From Gigaspora rosea (taxonomy: Eukaryota > Glomeromycota > Glomeromycetes > Diversisporales > Gigasporaceae): a stretch of 64,000 nt of DNA. A program made the translations under genes and the position numbers. Positions 1 through 10,851 of the stretch are shown here, piece by piece. A model generated the notes under the pieces. The model saw nothing but the letters and a program-made list of their open reading frames with translations, did no database searches and had not been told where the DNA came from. The stretch spans positions 121,523-185,522 of the forward strand of contig QKWP01000569.1 of assembly GCA_003550325.1 (NCBI GenBank), given 5' to 3'. Every line of letters starts with the position of its first letter. The stretch's first letter is position 1.

Positions 1-574
1 TAACCGCTACCATTACCTACTTCTGCCCTTGTAAGGTTCACACCGACCCCGGTACCCACCATTACTTTCCTACCGGTCCATCATCGGGTGCCCCAAACTT
101 CCAAACCAGTTGGTCCAGAAGGGTTGATCTACCTAGCATTAGGTGCTACTATGGTTTTTCTTCCCCTGGTACCTAATTCCAGAACATAGGTCCTTTTCCT
201 CCAGTACGACTCCGGCGGCCAGGTTGGTGGACCCTCTCCTCCGAAGGTCATATTGTCCAGTTCTTCAGCTCCGGTTTCTGATATTCCAGTTCTGGTAGCA
301 CTGTTAAAGATCGTTGCTACCTCCTTACTCGGGACTTTCCAAATGGGTTTCTATTTTCCTGGTTCCTTGGATTTGTCTGTGTCACCGAACACCTTCGCCT
401 GAAAGCTCCCATTCAAAATGGTAACCAAGGACTACAGGTAATATACCCAACCGATCGACAGGTAACGGTTACTGTAACACAGGTCTATTTTTCCAAAGCA
501 TCGCCAGTGGGATTTGAACCCTAGACCTGCCACTTGGGGTGACAACTTACCAACTTCTCTAAGTCGCCACACCC
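1..574 (-). mobile_element. SINE-like retroposon, copy 1 (5' part)
   Basis: A GC-richer block in AT-rich DNA. Positions 1-372 match 2498-2870 of a second copy, with shared landmarks such as GCTACCATTACCTACT, TCTGGCGGCCAGGTTGGTGG and GGTTCCTTGGAT. Read on the minus strand it starts at 574 with a tRNA-like head, and its 3' end lies left of the window. The second copy shows that roughly 430 more bases are expected, so a full element would be about 1 kb. No long ORF is seen, which fits a non-coding retroposon mobilised by a LINE (inference). The whole block could instead be another tRNA-headed repeat class; the repeat itself is certain. Confidence 0.6.
498..574 (-). promoter_or_regulatory. tRNA-like head with pol III box B
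   Basis: On the minus strand this segment carries GGTTCAAATCC, an exact match to the pol III box B consensus GGTTCRANTCC. It lies about 55 bases downstream of a looser box A-like stretch (TGGCGACTTAGAGAAGTTGG). The T-stem pairs at only three of five positions and the acceptor ends do not pair, so it is not a working tRNA. It is best read as the 5' promoter head of the SINE-like element. Confidence 0.5.
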
Positions 575-597
575 TAATAGATTATAATTATTTAATA

Positions 598-1420
598 AAT
601 TATAGAACTTTTATAATAACACAAATCTATTCTGATCACAGGATCCTGTAATTGGATTTTACTGATTTTGAGCTCACTATCCCTTAAACCGTCTAGCAGG
701 CAAATTTGCCTGCTAAAATTATTTTTAAAAGTTTTTTTGAGTTTACTTAAAATTTATTTAAGCTTGACCCCCTATTTATTGAATAAAATTAAAGATATTC
801 CTTTTATATATAATATATTTAAATTTTATCATTCTATCTTTAATTTTAATAAAGATATTACATTTTTAATAAAACTTATTTTTTAGTTTTACTATTAAAA
901 TTTTAAAAAGTTTCTTAAAATTTTATATGTTTCCGAAGAGAAATTTTGTAGTTACTACTAAGTAAAGTTCAAATTTTGCTTAAAAAGTTTTAAAAGTTTT
1001 AATAATAAAAGTAGTATAATTTTAAATTGTCTACAACTTTGGATTAATGTAATAGGGGATCTATCTTATATTTTTATTGAGTAAAACTAAAAAAACAGAA
1101 AAATTTTTAAAATTAAAATTTTTTTAAAAAATTATAAATTTTCCTTTTATAAGCAACTTCAAATTTTTTATAAATATTAAGCAAATAAAAAGAAGTTTTA
1201 AATAGTATATAATTATAGTTTTTATTTAAAATAAAAAATTATAAAATATTTTGATTTTTAAAAAAATAGATCAGATATGGATTTATAAAATTTAAGCAGA
1301 CAAATTTGCCTGCTGAACCTGGACGGTTTAAAAGATAATCCTCTCATTGAGAGGATCATTTTGGTAGTTGAATCATCAAATTTGGTCCAGTAGTTCAAAA
1401 GTTATTAATTATCAAATATT
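598..1420. mobile_element. foldback MITE family B, copy 1 (split)
   Basis: Positions 598-677 and 1338-1420 match the central and right parts of the foldback element at 5345-5680. Shared features are the GATCACAGGATCCTGT core, then TCTCATTGAGA, ATTTTGGTAG and a copy of 'ccagtag..aaaagtta'. The copy is split at a TA by the MITE at 680-1335. Its left arm is missing where the SINE-like block begins, suggesting that the SINE also landed in it. Confidence 0.55.
680..1335. mobile_element. TA-flanked MITE family A, copy 1
   Basis: The ends are inverted repeats: TCCCTTAAACCGTC on the left and the complement of GACGGTTTAAAAGA on the right. Each is followed by the palindrome GCAGGCAAATTTGCCTGC (one mismatch on the right). 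TA dinucleotides flank both ends (678-679 and 1336-1337), as for Tc1/mariner-type insertions. At 656 bp it has no coding capacity. Other copies are at 11538-12181 and 25314-25959. The short ORF inside it is not credible. Confidence 0.75.
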
Positions 1421-1439
1421 ATTAATAAATTTATAATTT

Positions 1440-1730
1440 TGGTCAAAAATAATTTTGCAACTTTGGCCGGAATTATGAAATTTTGGCTGGAATTACACCT
1501 GATACTTCAGCTAACCACCTACCCACTCAGAAATCAGCTGATTTCTGGAAGCTCCCTTATCGTTGATCCTATGCATTGCCTTTTTTTGGACATTGCTAAG
1601 TGGATTGTTAAGCGAATATGGATCGACGAAGGCATATTGACCCAAAATATGCTTACACAAATTCAATCCAAGATGAATAGGATCCAAGTTCTATCAGATA
1701 TCGGCTGGATTCCAGGAAATGTGAGTAATC
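1440..1730 (+). pseudogene. tnp2/KDZ-like transposase fragment
   Basis: The translation contains IVDPMHCLFLDIAKWIVK followed by W(I)DEGILTQ, an IQSKM stretch and SDIGWIPGNV. This resembles the (I/V)DPMHNLFLG..K...DIGRIP signature of tnp2/CACTA and KDZ-type transposase domains that are abundant in fungi. Upstream, a second frame reads PTQKSADFWKLPYR, so the region is frameshifted or has lost bases. Downstream GTGAGTAA could be a splice donor, but no continuation is recognisable before the SINE copy. No terminal repeats were assigned to it. The family call rests on motif memory only. Confidence 0.5.
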
Positions 1731-1739
1731 ACTACCAAT

Positions 1740-2046
1740 ATTATAACCAAAACAACCCAAATTTTTTTACATGTTGTATATTCATTTATATAGTATACTA
1801 TTTTAGTGAAATCTCTCTAGATATATGCTCTTAGTACCAGATTTTACAATGTGTACTTAGAAAACAATATGAAAATATGCATTTATAGAGACTATATATA
1901 TGTTTGAAACAGAATTTGAGTGTGTATTTAGAGAGTATATGTACTTATAGAGGGTGCACTTAGAGGTTTTACTATATATAAGGCGCGTGCTATTTTTGGA
2001 TGTGCATGAGTATTATTTTGAAGCCAAATATACTACTGTATTTTTA
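1740..2046. other. AT-rich spacer
   Basis: About 300 bases with degenerate repeats of 'gtgtacttagag' and 'agagagtatatgtacttatagag' around 1845-1970. No gene or terminal repeat is seen. Confidence 0.4.
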
Positions 2047-2061
2047 AAAAATATGATTTTT

Positions 2062-2870
2062 TTTTTAATATTAAGGTGACTACTTAGGCACCCTAGCACT
2101 TTATTGGTCCAAACGGGTTGGCTCGGGCAATATGACTGTGCCACATATTACATTTGTATAACGAGAGTACAACTAGCCACACGTACAACTTTTGGTTGTC
2201 TAATTTAAGTAGTCTGCCCGAAGGTTCTACACTAGATGCCATACCTGCAACCCAACTAGGGGATTGCCTATTTAAACTCTCTGGCTTCTACCCATGTTCA
2301 ATGTTCCTTCCAATATACCCTTTCGAGTAATTCACTATTAAAAGTACCCTGAGGCTTTAGCCAAATACCTATTGGAGGGTATTTGTCACTGTGGTAATCC
2401 TGGTAGAGTGATACCTGTCCCCCACAGGTATTCACCTATACTTTTGGTAACTTACGCATTCACTGAGGCAAACAACTTGCAGTCAGAGGGTTATCCTGCA
2501 ACTGCTACCATTACCTACTACTGCCCTTGTAGAGTTCACTAGACCCCAGTACCCGGTCAGTCACTCTTTGGATCCTTTTCCCCAGTTATCCCAGACTACC
2601 AATCCAGTTGGCCCAGCAGGATCAGTCTGCCATGCTTTAGGTGCCTAAGGTCTCCCTTTCCTTGGTTCATGCTTCTATAACACATAACTTTTTCCTCTGG
2701 TACAACTCTGGCGGCCAGGTTGGTGGGCCCTCTTTGCCATAGGGGCTCTTGCCCGTCCAGTTTTCCAGTCAGTCACCGCTAAGATCTTTTTTTCCGGTAC
2801 CGTCAAAAGTCTAGCTACCTCTCCACTCAGGACTTGCCAAATGGGTTTTTGTTTCTCCGGTTCCTTGGAT
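2062..2870 (-). mobile_element. SINE-like retroposon, copy 2, 5'-truncated, with TSD
   Basis: This 809-bp insertion is flanked by a perfect 15-bp direct repeat, aaaaatatgattttt, at 2047-2061 and 2871-2885. On the minus strand it begins at the equivalent of position 372 of copy 1, so the tRNA-like head is missing. It ends in an A-rich tail (complement of ttttttaatattaa). A long variable-length target duplication, A-rich 3' end and 5' truncation are the hallmarks of LINE-driven retroposition. No ORF of note. Confidence 0.75.
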
Positions 2871-2885
2871 AAAAATATGATTTTT

Positions 2886-3391
2886 GAAATAACTCACATA
2901 TGCATTATTCTATGGTAATATAGTACATGTATCACAGAACTTATGTTATAATTATAAAATTTATTTTAATAATTGAAAGTTTCAAAATTAAGTATTAAAA
3001 ATCTATTTTAAATGCTCATAACATCTATTATTGATTATGTTTTAAACTACATAGTTTTTATATATTTTATAAAACATGAATATCTAGTGATAGCAAATGA
3101 CTTAAAATGACCCAAATAACTCAAATGATAAACAATAGTTATTGGGTCATTTTAAAGATAAAAGAACTAGTGGGTCATTTGAATTTGATTAGTAGATCGT
3201 GCAGGGCATTAATTCGAATTTTGGTTTGAATTAAGCTTAATTTAGGCCAAATTTCAAAATTACACTTCTGCATGTTATTTCGCATTTATATAGTACAATT
3301 TAATTATTAGCTAAATTTGAATATTAACACATACTAGACTAGAATGACAAGGCACTAGTAAAAATAATTCATAAATATTTATTTTTTATCC
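2886..3391. other. AT-rich spacer with a hairpin
   Basis: No gene seen. A hairpin at about 3102-3157 pairs ttaaaatgaccca with tgggtcattttaa, and a third copy of the arm (gtgggtcatttgaa) follows at about 3170. Confidence 0.4.
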
Positions 3392-4460
3392 AGCATGATC
3401 GAAGTTGGTTTTAATTGGTCAATCTTTGTATAATCTACTCGTGATGGCCTGTGATAATTAACCAATCAAATTACAGCACATAATTTTAAAAATTCATTAT
3501 TTTAATATTTACGCTAACCCGATCTATAAAATTTAACCAACTTGAATTGCTAGTACCTATGTTGATAAAATAACTTCTCGCAAACTTAATATTTAGCTTT
3601 AAATCTATAAAAATTTTTTTTGGTGTATATTGCTTTTCTATTTAATCGATAGTTATAAAAATAAAAAAGAAATTTTATATAAAAAACAAATAGGTTATCA
3701 CATGTATTTAGAGAAAATATATTTTTAATCCTATCCCTTGATGCAGAATTAGCATCTATGGCTCTTTATTAATTAGAGAATATTAATAAATTCGAACAAA
3801 TTTACACAATAAAGCGAAATATTGTATAAACCAAATCCAATAAGCCGACAAAATCTAAATATTAAACTCAGATCTCTTTCTATCAAAAAGATTGTACTAT
3901 TCAAGCTAAATAATTAATAATAAAAATTTATTTGAAGTTGATCATAGTAAAATAGCTTAAGCAAAAAATATTTCAGTTACTTTACCTGCTAAAATACAAC
4001 TTTGTACGGTTTAATAGGCAATATATTTTTCTTCTAAGCAAAGTTCTTAACAAATATTCTTTAATTAACTATCTTAGAGTATAAATAGCATGCTGGTAAA
4101 AAAAATTTTTTATTGTTATTAGATAGATTGTGAGAATTACTAAGCTTTCAGTTTGAATTGACTAAAAATAATAAGTAAAAAGTTCTTATTTTTCTCTGTT
4201 TTTGTATATAAGCGAACTACCTTTTCCTATTTGATCTATAGCGATCTAAAAGTTTTAAACAATACTTTCGAACTTGAAAAACGTAGTTATAAAAAAAAAT
4301 CACCTGGTCATATGAATGATTGGGGCTGTAATATTACTCTAAAAAAATTTTTCATACAACTTCATATAACGAATATAATATAATATATGATCTACAAGCA
4401 AATCATATTCAATCTGATGATCTAAATCAACAACCAATTAAAACCAACTTCTATCATGCT
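3392..4460. mobile_element. TIR element, about 1.07 kb, non-coding
   Basis: The ends at 3392-3419 and 4433-4460 are 28-bp inverted repeats (AGCATGATCGAAGTTGGTTT on the left) with about 25 matches. The interior is AT-rich with no ORF above background. It is probably a decayed non-autonomous DNA transposon. No clear target duplication is visible, so superfamily and exact borders are open. Confidence 0.45.
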
Positions 4461-4691
4461 TTTTTACCCTATATGATTGTCTATTATAGCTAATTATGAT
4501 TTTATTATTGTTATGGTTCAATTTATCATAGGATAAACTAATAGGAAGAATCATTTTGCAAATATATTTATTAATTTGTACAATTTGGCGATCAGCTATC
4601 TCTTAATATATTATGCAGGCAAATTTGTTTGCAAAATTTATTTGTTGCACAATTGCTAAAAAAGTAGATAGGAGAGGTCCGCCTAAAACAT
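4461..4691. other. spacer with a family A half palindrome
   Basis: AT-rich, no gene. At 4614-4633 there is a decayed copy of the family A palindrome (GCAGGCAAATTTGTTTGC) with no matching partner or TCCCTTA end nearby. Confidence 0.35.
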
Positions 4692-5238
4692 ATTTAATTG
4701 ATAATCCACCTATTAACTGGAGAATGGCGAAATGTGGTGGACTTCTATCTAAAAGTTTTTTCTTACTAAGTTAACGATACATGTCCACTAATTAAAAGTT
4801 GTAGAGCTCATCGAGATGCATCTAACAGTGGTTAGTCATCCAAATCGGCCCAGTGAATGGCAAGTTATCATCAAAAAATGATTGGCTGACTATATAAAAA
4901 TATGTGACAGAAATTACATATAAAAATCACTATAGGCGAAATGTGGCGTGCTTCCATTAAGAAAAAAGTTTTAGATGGAAGCATGCCACATTTCGCCTAT
5001 AGTGATTTTCAATGTAATTTCTGGCATAGATTTTTATATAGTCAGCCAATCATTTTTCGATGATAACTCGCCATCCACTGGGCCGATTTGCATGAACCAA
5101 CTACCATTAGATGTGTCTCGACGAGCTATACAACTTTCAATTAGTGGACATGTATCGTTAACTTAGTAAGAAAAACTTTTAGATGGAAGCACACCACATT
5201 TCGCCATTCTCCAGTTGACAGGCAGATTATCAATTAAA
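4692..5238. mobile_element. foldback element with arms of about 265 bp
   Basis: The left half 4692-4960 is the near-perfect reverse complement of 4970-5238, centred at about 4965. The outer ends read TTTAATTGATAAT. The motif GGCGAAATGTGG occurs near each outer end (4727 and complement near 5200) and again on both sides of the centre (about 4938 and complement near 4990), each beside a cttc(t/c)at..aaaagtttt block. No protein is encoded; the short ORF at 4975-5166 is just one arm. A foldback MITE is the best reading. Confidence 0.7.
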
Positions 5239-5344
5239 TTAATTCAGTTAGCTTTATACAATACTTTGGCAAATATTAATTTTAAAATTTGGCATAATAA
5301 AAATATTTACTACTAAAGATTATATTTTCGCCTATATATAACAT

Positions 5345-5680
5345 TATATCAAAAATATTAAAAATCTTTAATAGTGAATAACTTTTGATCCACTAATCTG
5401 TTTTGGATGATTTAACTACCAAAATAATTGCCTAAATGAGATGATTTTAATGAGTCTAAAATTACTAAAATTTGATTACAGAATTCCATGATCAATAATG
5501 TTTTATTTATATTACAAATATTTATTAATCTTAGGATCCTGTGATCAGATTTTAACAATTTTGAATTTATTAGAATTGTCTCATTGAGATAATCATTTTG
5601 GTAGTTAAATTATCCACAATGGATCAGTAGGTTAAGAGTAATTCAATGTTAAAGATTTTTAATATGTTAATAATTATTTC
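5345..5680. mobile_element. foldback MITE family B, copy 2
   Basis: The arms pair over about 150 bp. The left arm carries aaaaatctttaatagtgaat, 'ttttgatccac' and 'taactaccaaaat', and the right arm has their complements 'attttggtagtta' and 'aaagatttttaatat'. The region around the centre contains AGGATCCTGTGATCAG. It is homologous to 598-1420 and to 58945-59300. No coding capacity. Confidence 0.6.
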
Positions 5681-6943
5681 AATATATATAAATATAATAC
5701 TTTTAGACCAATTTTAAACAATTTTTTTTGAAAATGGTTAAGTTTCTATTTTTAGTAAAACTTAAAATAAAAGTTTTAAAATCAAATATATTTAAAAAAT
5801 TTTTTTAAATTTAAAACTTTAATTATTTTCTTTAATTTTATAAAAATAGATTAATTTTTACTTTGTATAAATTATATAAGGTAAAGTGGAGTATTGTGAT
5901 GAATGAGAGTATTTTGATGAACTTTTAAAAATGTTGTTTTCTGCATAAAATAACTATCTTTTTTGATAATATTTGCGCAGAAATAAAACCTAAAAGAAAA
6001 AAACTGCAAATTGACATTACTATAATACAAAAATATAAACAAACCAAATTTTTGATTGCTTATATGAGAAATTTTGATATACGAAAGAAAAAAATCTAAT
6101 ATATTTGAAAAATTAGGTATCAAAACCAGGTTTAAACTCTAATTAAATGTTTTGTAAATGATAAATTTATATTTATAGTTGATAATTTAAAAATAAGTTA
6201 AAAATTAATCTAAATAATCGCATTCATTCTATAATCAACACGCAACTATTACGCGTTATTTTTTTTAGAGTTTGTATTACTTGAACATAAAGTAAAATAA
6301 TTCAACTATATAAAAATAAAATGTCACACCCTGTCAATATTGTATTCATCATATTGTCAAATCGCAATTTCACTAAAGTTTGTTATTTTTTATTATATTC
6401 GAGTTGCTTTAAAAAATTACCACAATATTTAAGTAATTTTTGGGCAATAAGTTTATATCTGGGTTATTTGAACATAAATCGCACTAGCATGTTGTTATAT
6501 TTGAATGTGATAGGACTAACAGAGATAGCTTAATTGCCACAGTATAACAATTAAAAAATAATTTTATACTAGTTTTTTATATCAGTATACATGACAATTT
6601 AGCTATTTAGTTATTCCTATTATTAATTTGTTAATATTTTACTATTTTTATTACTTTTTTTTTGTATATAGATTTTTTAATTATTATTAAGTTAAGTTAA
6701 ACATTTTTTCTTTTATTATTATTAAATAAGATCCTTTTTTATTTATTAAATTATATTTCTTTTTTTTATTAAAATTAAATTAATTATTTGATATTTTGTT
6801 TTTTTTATTAAAATTAAATTAAATTATTCGATATCTTTATTTATTAAAGAGTATTGCTAATTTTCCCTAGGAGGAAATTTCCCTCCAGTCACATGAGTAT
6901 TTAATTTATATATTTATATAATATATATATAAATAGTGAATAG
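5681..6943. other. AT-rich spacer
   Basis: Nothing gene-like could be supported. Around 6715-6850 a 'ttttattaaaattaaattaattattygatat' unit is repeated two to three times. The ORFs in the stretch have no recognisable motif and match random expectation for this base composition. Confidence 0.4.
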
Positions 6944-7490
6944 AAATTTGTCGCACCCCTGATTCTGACCAATCAAATTGCACGATTTTGTAGACAAAAA
7001 ATTTAAAGTTTTAAAAATTAAAAATTTTACTAGTAAAATGTAAAAATAAATAAGCGATATCAAAACATATAATGTAAAATTTTGTTCTGAAAAACTTTTT
7101 CTAAGTCATAAAGATAGATTGTCTTAGTAAAAAAATACCGTTTTATAAGAAAAATCAAAAATTTCGATCATTAGCACATATAAAACTTTTTTTTACTAAA
7201 ATAATCTATATTTACTTAAGTTAAAAAGTAGATTGATTTAGTAAAAAAAAAGTTTTATATGTGCTAACTTTGGGAAATTTTGATTTTTCTTATAAAACGT
7301 TTTTTTATTAAGACAACTTATCTTTACGACTTAGAAAAACTTGTTCAGAATAAAATTTTACATTATATGACATGCTATTATATATATTTTACACTTTATT
7401 AAGTAAAATTTTAAATTTTTAAAAAATAAAATTTTTTACCTATAAAATCGTGCGAATTGATTGGTCGAAGCAGGGGGTGTGACAAATTTA
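6944..7490. mobile_element. foldback MITE, about 550 bp
   Basis: Terminal AAATTTGTCGCACCCC at 6944 pairs with GGGGGTGTGACAAATTT near 7474-7489. A second paired block, gaccaatcaaattgcac, faces gtgcgaattgattggtc. The interior continues pairing: 'cataatgtaaaattttgttct' faces its complement near 7335-7370, and 'aaaaatcaaaa' arms face each other. Centre about 7215. No ORF. Confidence 0.6.
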
Positions 7491-8491
7491 TTTTCCCATA
7501 TAAATAATAAACTATATATTATACAACATATAAATATTGAACCATTTACTATATATAACCTATAACTTATATTACACAATATATAATCCTATTTTACTTA
7601 TTTGTGCGGGTAACACAACCCACAAAGAAATCTGATTTTGTAAATAAACTAAGTGCGTGAGATAAAAATTTAGGCCTAGGGCCTTAACATTAGAGCCTAT
7701 AGGGTTAGAGTGATGTTTTATTATAAGTAAAATTTCATTCCCGTCATTTTTAATTAGTGCACCAAGATCGATTTAAATGTTAGTTTTTGTGTATTTTCGC
7801 TTTTTTCTTCTTTTACACGTGTTTGAATTCTTCGTTAAGCTGTCCAGAATAGTCAAAATTTGCACTCTCTGATTGGCTATTTTCTCTCCAGGAACTTGTA
7901 TTATTCGCGCATACATGAAGCCCACAATGATATAGTTACGTTATTGATACAGATCTCTATCTAACTATTTTAAAATAATACTCTAACCTACCCACCCTAA
8001 CCCTAATTAAGCTAAATCTGCATTAATAACGTGATCATCTCAGCACGAGGTTCACCCTTTCATATTATAATTCTAATATTTAACATTTAAGTATCACCAA
8101 TTGTAAATCTTAAGCAATGCTGTAGAATATACTATCGCTATAACTTAATTTAACTTCAATTCTACTAATTTAATACTAACTCATATATTGCTATATTGCA
8201 TTTTTATTACTTAACAATGCACAAATTCAAAATCAGAATTTCTATTTGACTAAGATAAGAATTCGTTGTAATTTTAAGTGATCAGAAATGTTTATTCGTT
8301 TGACGAACAATATGTTTCTAAATTTAACCCAAAAATAGCATAACTAGACCAAGTTACTGCACAATTTGCGTACTGATACTTAAACATCAAATTAAAATTT
8401 AAACTAGTCAAGAACTTACTCAAATAAGGTATCGTATTTGTCCTTTATTATTTTTTCAATTAGAATCTTATGTAAGCTCTATATTAATTCA
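7491..8491. other. spacer, no gene seen
   Basis: One kilobase of AT-rich DNA. A short CCTAACCCTAA run near 7995 is not a telomere array. No ORF with recognisable motifs and no inverted repeat was found. Confidence 0.4.
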
Positions 8492-10851
8492 CTATTCAAT
8501 TTCTACTTTACAGGTAGCTCTATTATGACCTTTTTGACCACATCTTTGGCATCGCTTTCTATTATTCCGAACTTGCTCACTAGATTGTAGATTTCCAACA
8601 AATAATTGAACATTTGTATCAACATTAGACAAACATTGATGTTTTCTTGGGTTCTGTTCTTGAATCTCAATGGCATATTTTGCTCTACCGGGAGGCCTTC
8701 CTCTTCTGGCAGAAATAATTGGATTGGTGATCGGAATATTTTCTGATTGATTGTCTTCATTTAATTGCTTTTTTGAGAGAAATTGATGACATAATCCAAT
8801 TAATTCATCATATGAATTAGTGTTGATAGCAACATCGATAGTTTTTTTATTAAACCATATGCATATCCATATCTTGACCGTGTATTGTTGATATCTTGAA
8901 GAACTGGTGTATATAGTTCACCTTCTCGAAATTGCATTATATAGTCAAGATTAAATGTGTGATTAGTCATAACATAATCACTATAAGGTCCTTACACAAT
9001 GAAATTGGATTGTGCTTAGTTAAAAAGTCTTGATCGTTATCTATTTTATTATCTCTATACCATTGGGTTAGTACAAGACCAATATGCCATTGAGCACATG
9101 GAGAAGTTCGTAGAATCTTATAAAAATGACGACATGGATAACCATATGTAATTAACATATTACAGGTACACCTATGTGAACCATCTAAGATTAATTTCAC
9201 GAATTGAGATTTAGTTCCACATGAAAAAGTAAGGCGCCAAATTTCAAGAATCTCAGAGTGTGCAATTGTTCTTAGAATATTTGGCAATAAACTTAGTGCC
9301 AATTTATAATCATCTTCACATCCTCTGTCACTTACAGTATCATCTAAATGTGCCTAAGTAAAATAAAATAAACATTAGCGTCTACTTAGGTTTAAATAAA
9401 ATGATTGAATAGCATACTTTTTCAATTGAATTCCAATCAGCAAGATCGAGCTTATAAGTGTCATAATAAAAACATTCCTCCATTTGTTTACAGACATTTA
9501 TTAATACTAGTTCTGTAAGATATTCATTTGCAATTATATTCAAAGATTTAAAAAGAGTTTTTGATATAGTTGCAGGCCCAACCATTGGTATTTGGTGTTT
9601 ATACTCTTCAATACGAACATACTCAGCTTCTTGGTTAAGAATGTCTTGAATTTCTTTAACAAGATTTGTCAAAGAGAAATTCGCTCTAATGCGATCATGA
9701 ATTTTTTTGTTAAAACTTTCAACTCGTTGTGTACTATTTGCACCCGCAGTAAACTGATTGTTAATATAGCAAATTGCCCACTTTGGTTTGAAAGGTTCAA
9801 GTTGACGTTTGATATAACCAGCAGCAACTGTATATTTTAATTTAAGAAACACAAATCTTCTTTCAAAAATATCAGTAACCATTGTATTTCAGCAAGTATA
9901 AAAATCTTTGTGAAATTCAACAAATTGAACTGCATTTATTTTGTTTCTTAAATTTTTCTTTGAATTAAGATCAATATGAAACAAATATAAGCAATGCAAA
10001 GAATTTGGAAATACTGCTAAAATCGCATTTGCCATTGCTGGATTAGAATCTGTATAAACTGCTCGTGGAGCTAAATCACTAGTACATTTGCTAATCATAT
10101 AAAAAGCCCAGATAAAACTCTCTTCTGTTTTATCTTCTAGTAATGCAGTGGCAACTAGATAGGTACGATTACAATTATCAATTGCTACAAAAAAGCAAGC
10201 GACTATATTATATTTGTTGGTATGTGATGTGGTATCAAAAAAAATAATATCATGAAATCTTGTCCAAATATATTGCTGTTCTGGAGAAAGCCAGATAAGA
10301 CCACACAATTTTCATTCAGAACTATCAAATTTAGCTTCCACGAACCATCTAGGATCATTAGCTTTAAGGTTATACATATGCTGTAATAGATCCGATGCAT
10401 CAAATTCATTACTAGAAGGAAGTTTTTTTTGGCTGCCTGAATTGCATTATATAAATTTTTCTTATGCACTTTTTAACCAGGAAATTTACTCTTTAAAAGC
10501 TGCTCTATATTTCATGCTCTAGTTGCACCATGTGTCACACAAAAGTTGATAAATTCTAACATATCATCGCTTAATTTACGGCAGTTCGCAATTGTAACTA
10601 ATAGTGCGGGTGACAATGGATGGTTGTGTATATTTACTACAGTTGTAAATGTAATTTCTGATGTTGATTTAGGCATGTTTCCATTAACTTTCCATTCCCA
10701 TCCAGTATATTTAGATTTATAATTTCGTTAATTTTCTGGATTTAACACTTTTTTGGGCTGGTATTTACCAGCACAACTACACTCCCATCTAATTTTACGT
10801 ATAACCTGTATATCATTTTCAAGACATGATTCAGTACACTTCCTTCAAATA

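Noticed and set aside
498..574. Genuine tRNA gene
   Set aside because: Acceptor and T stems do not pair and no anticodon arm can be assigned; it is the head of a repeated element.
5872..6123. Minus-strand frame of 83 codons
   Set aside because: Aromatic- and Lys-rich composition expected from AT-rich DNA; no motif, no homologue recognised.
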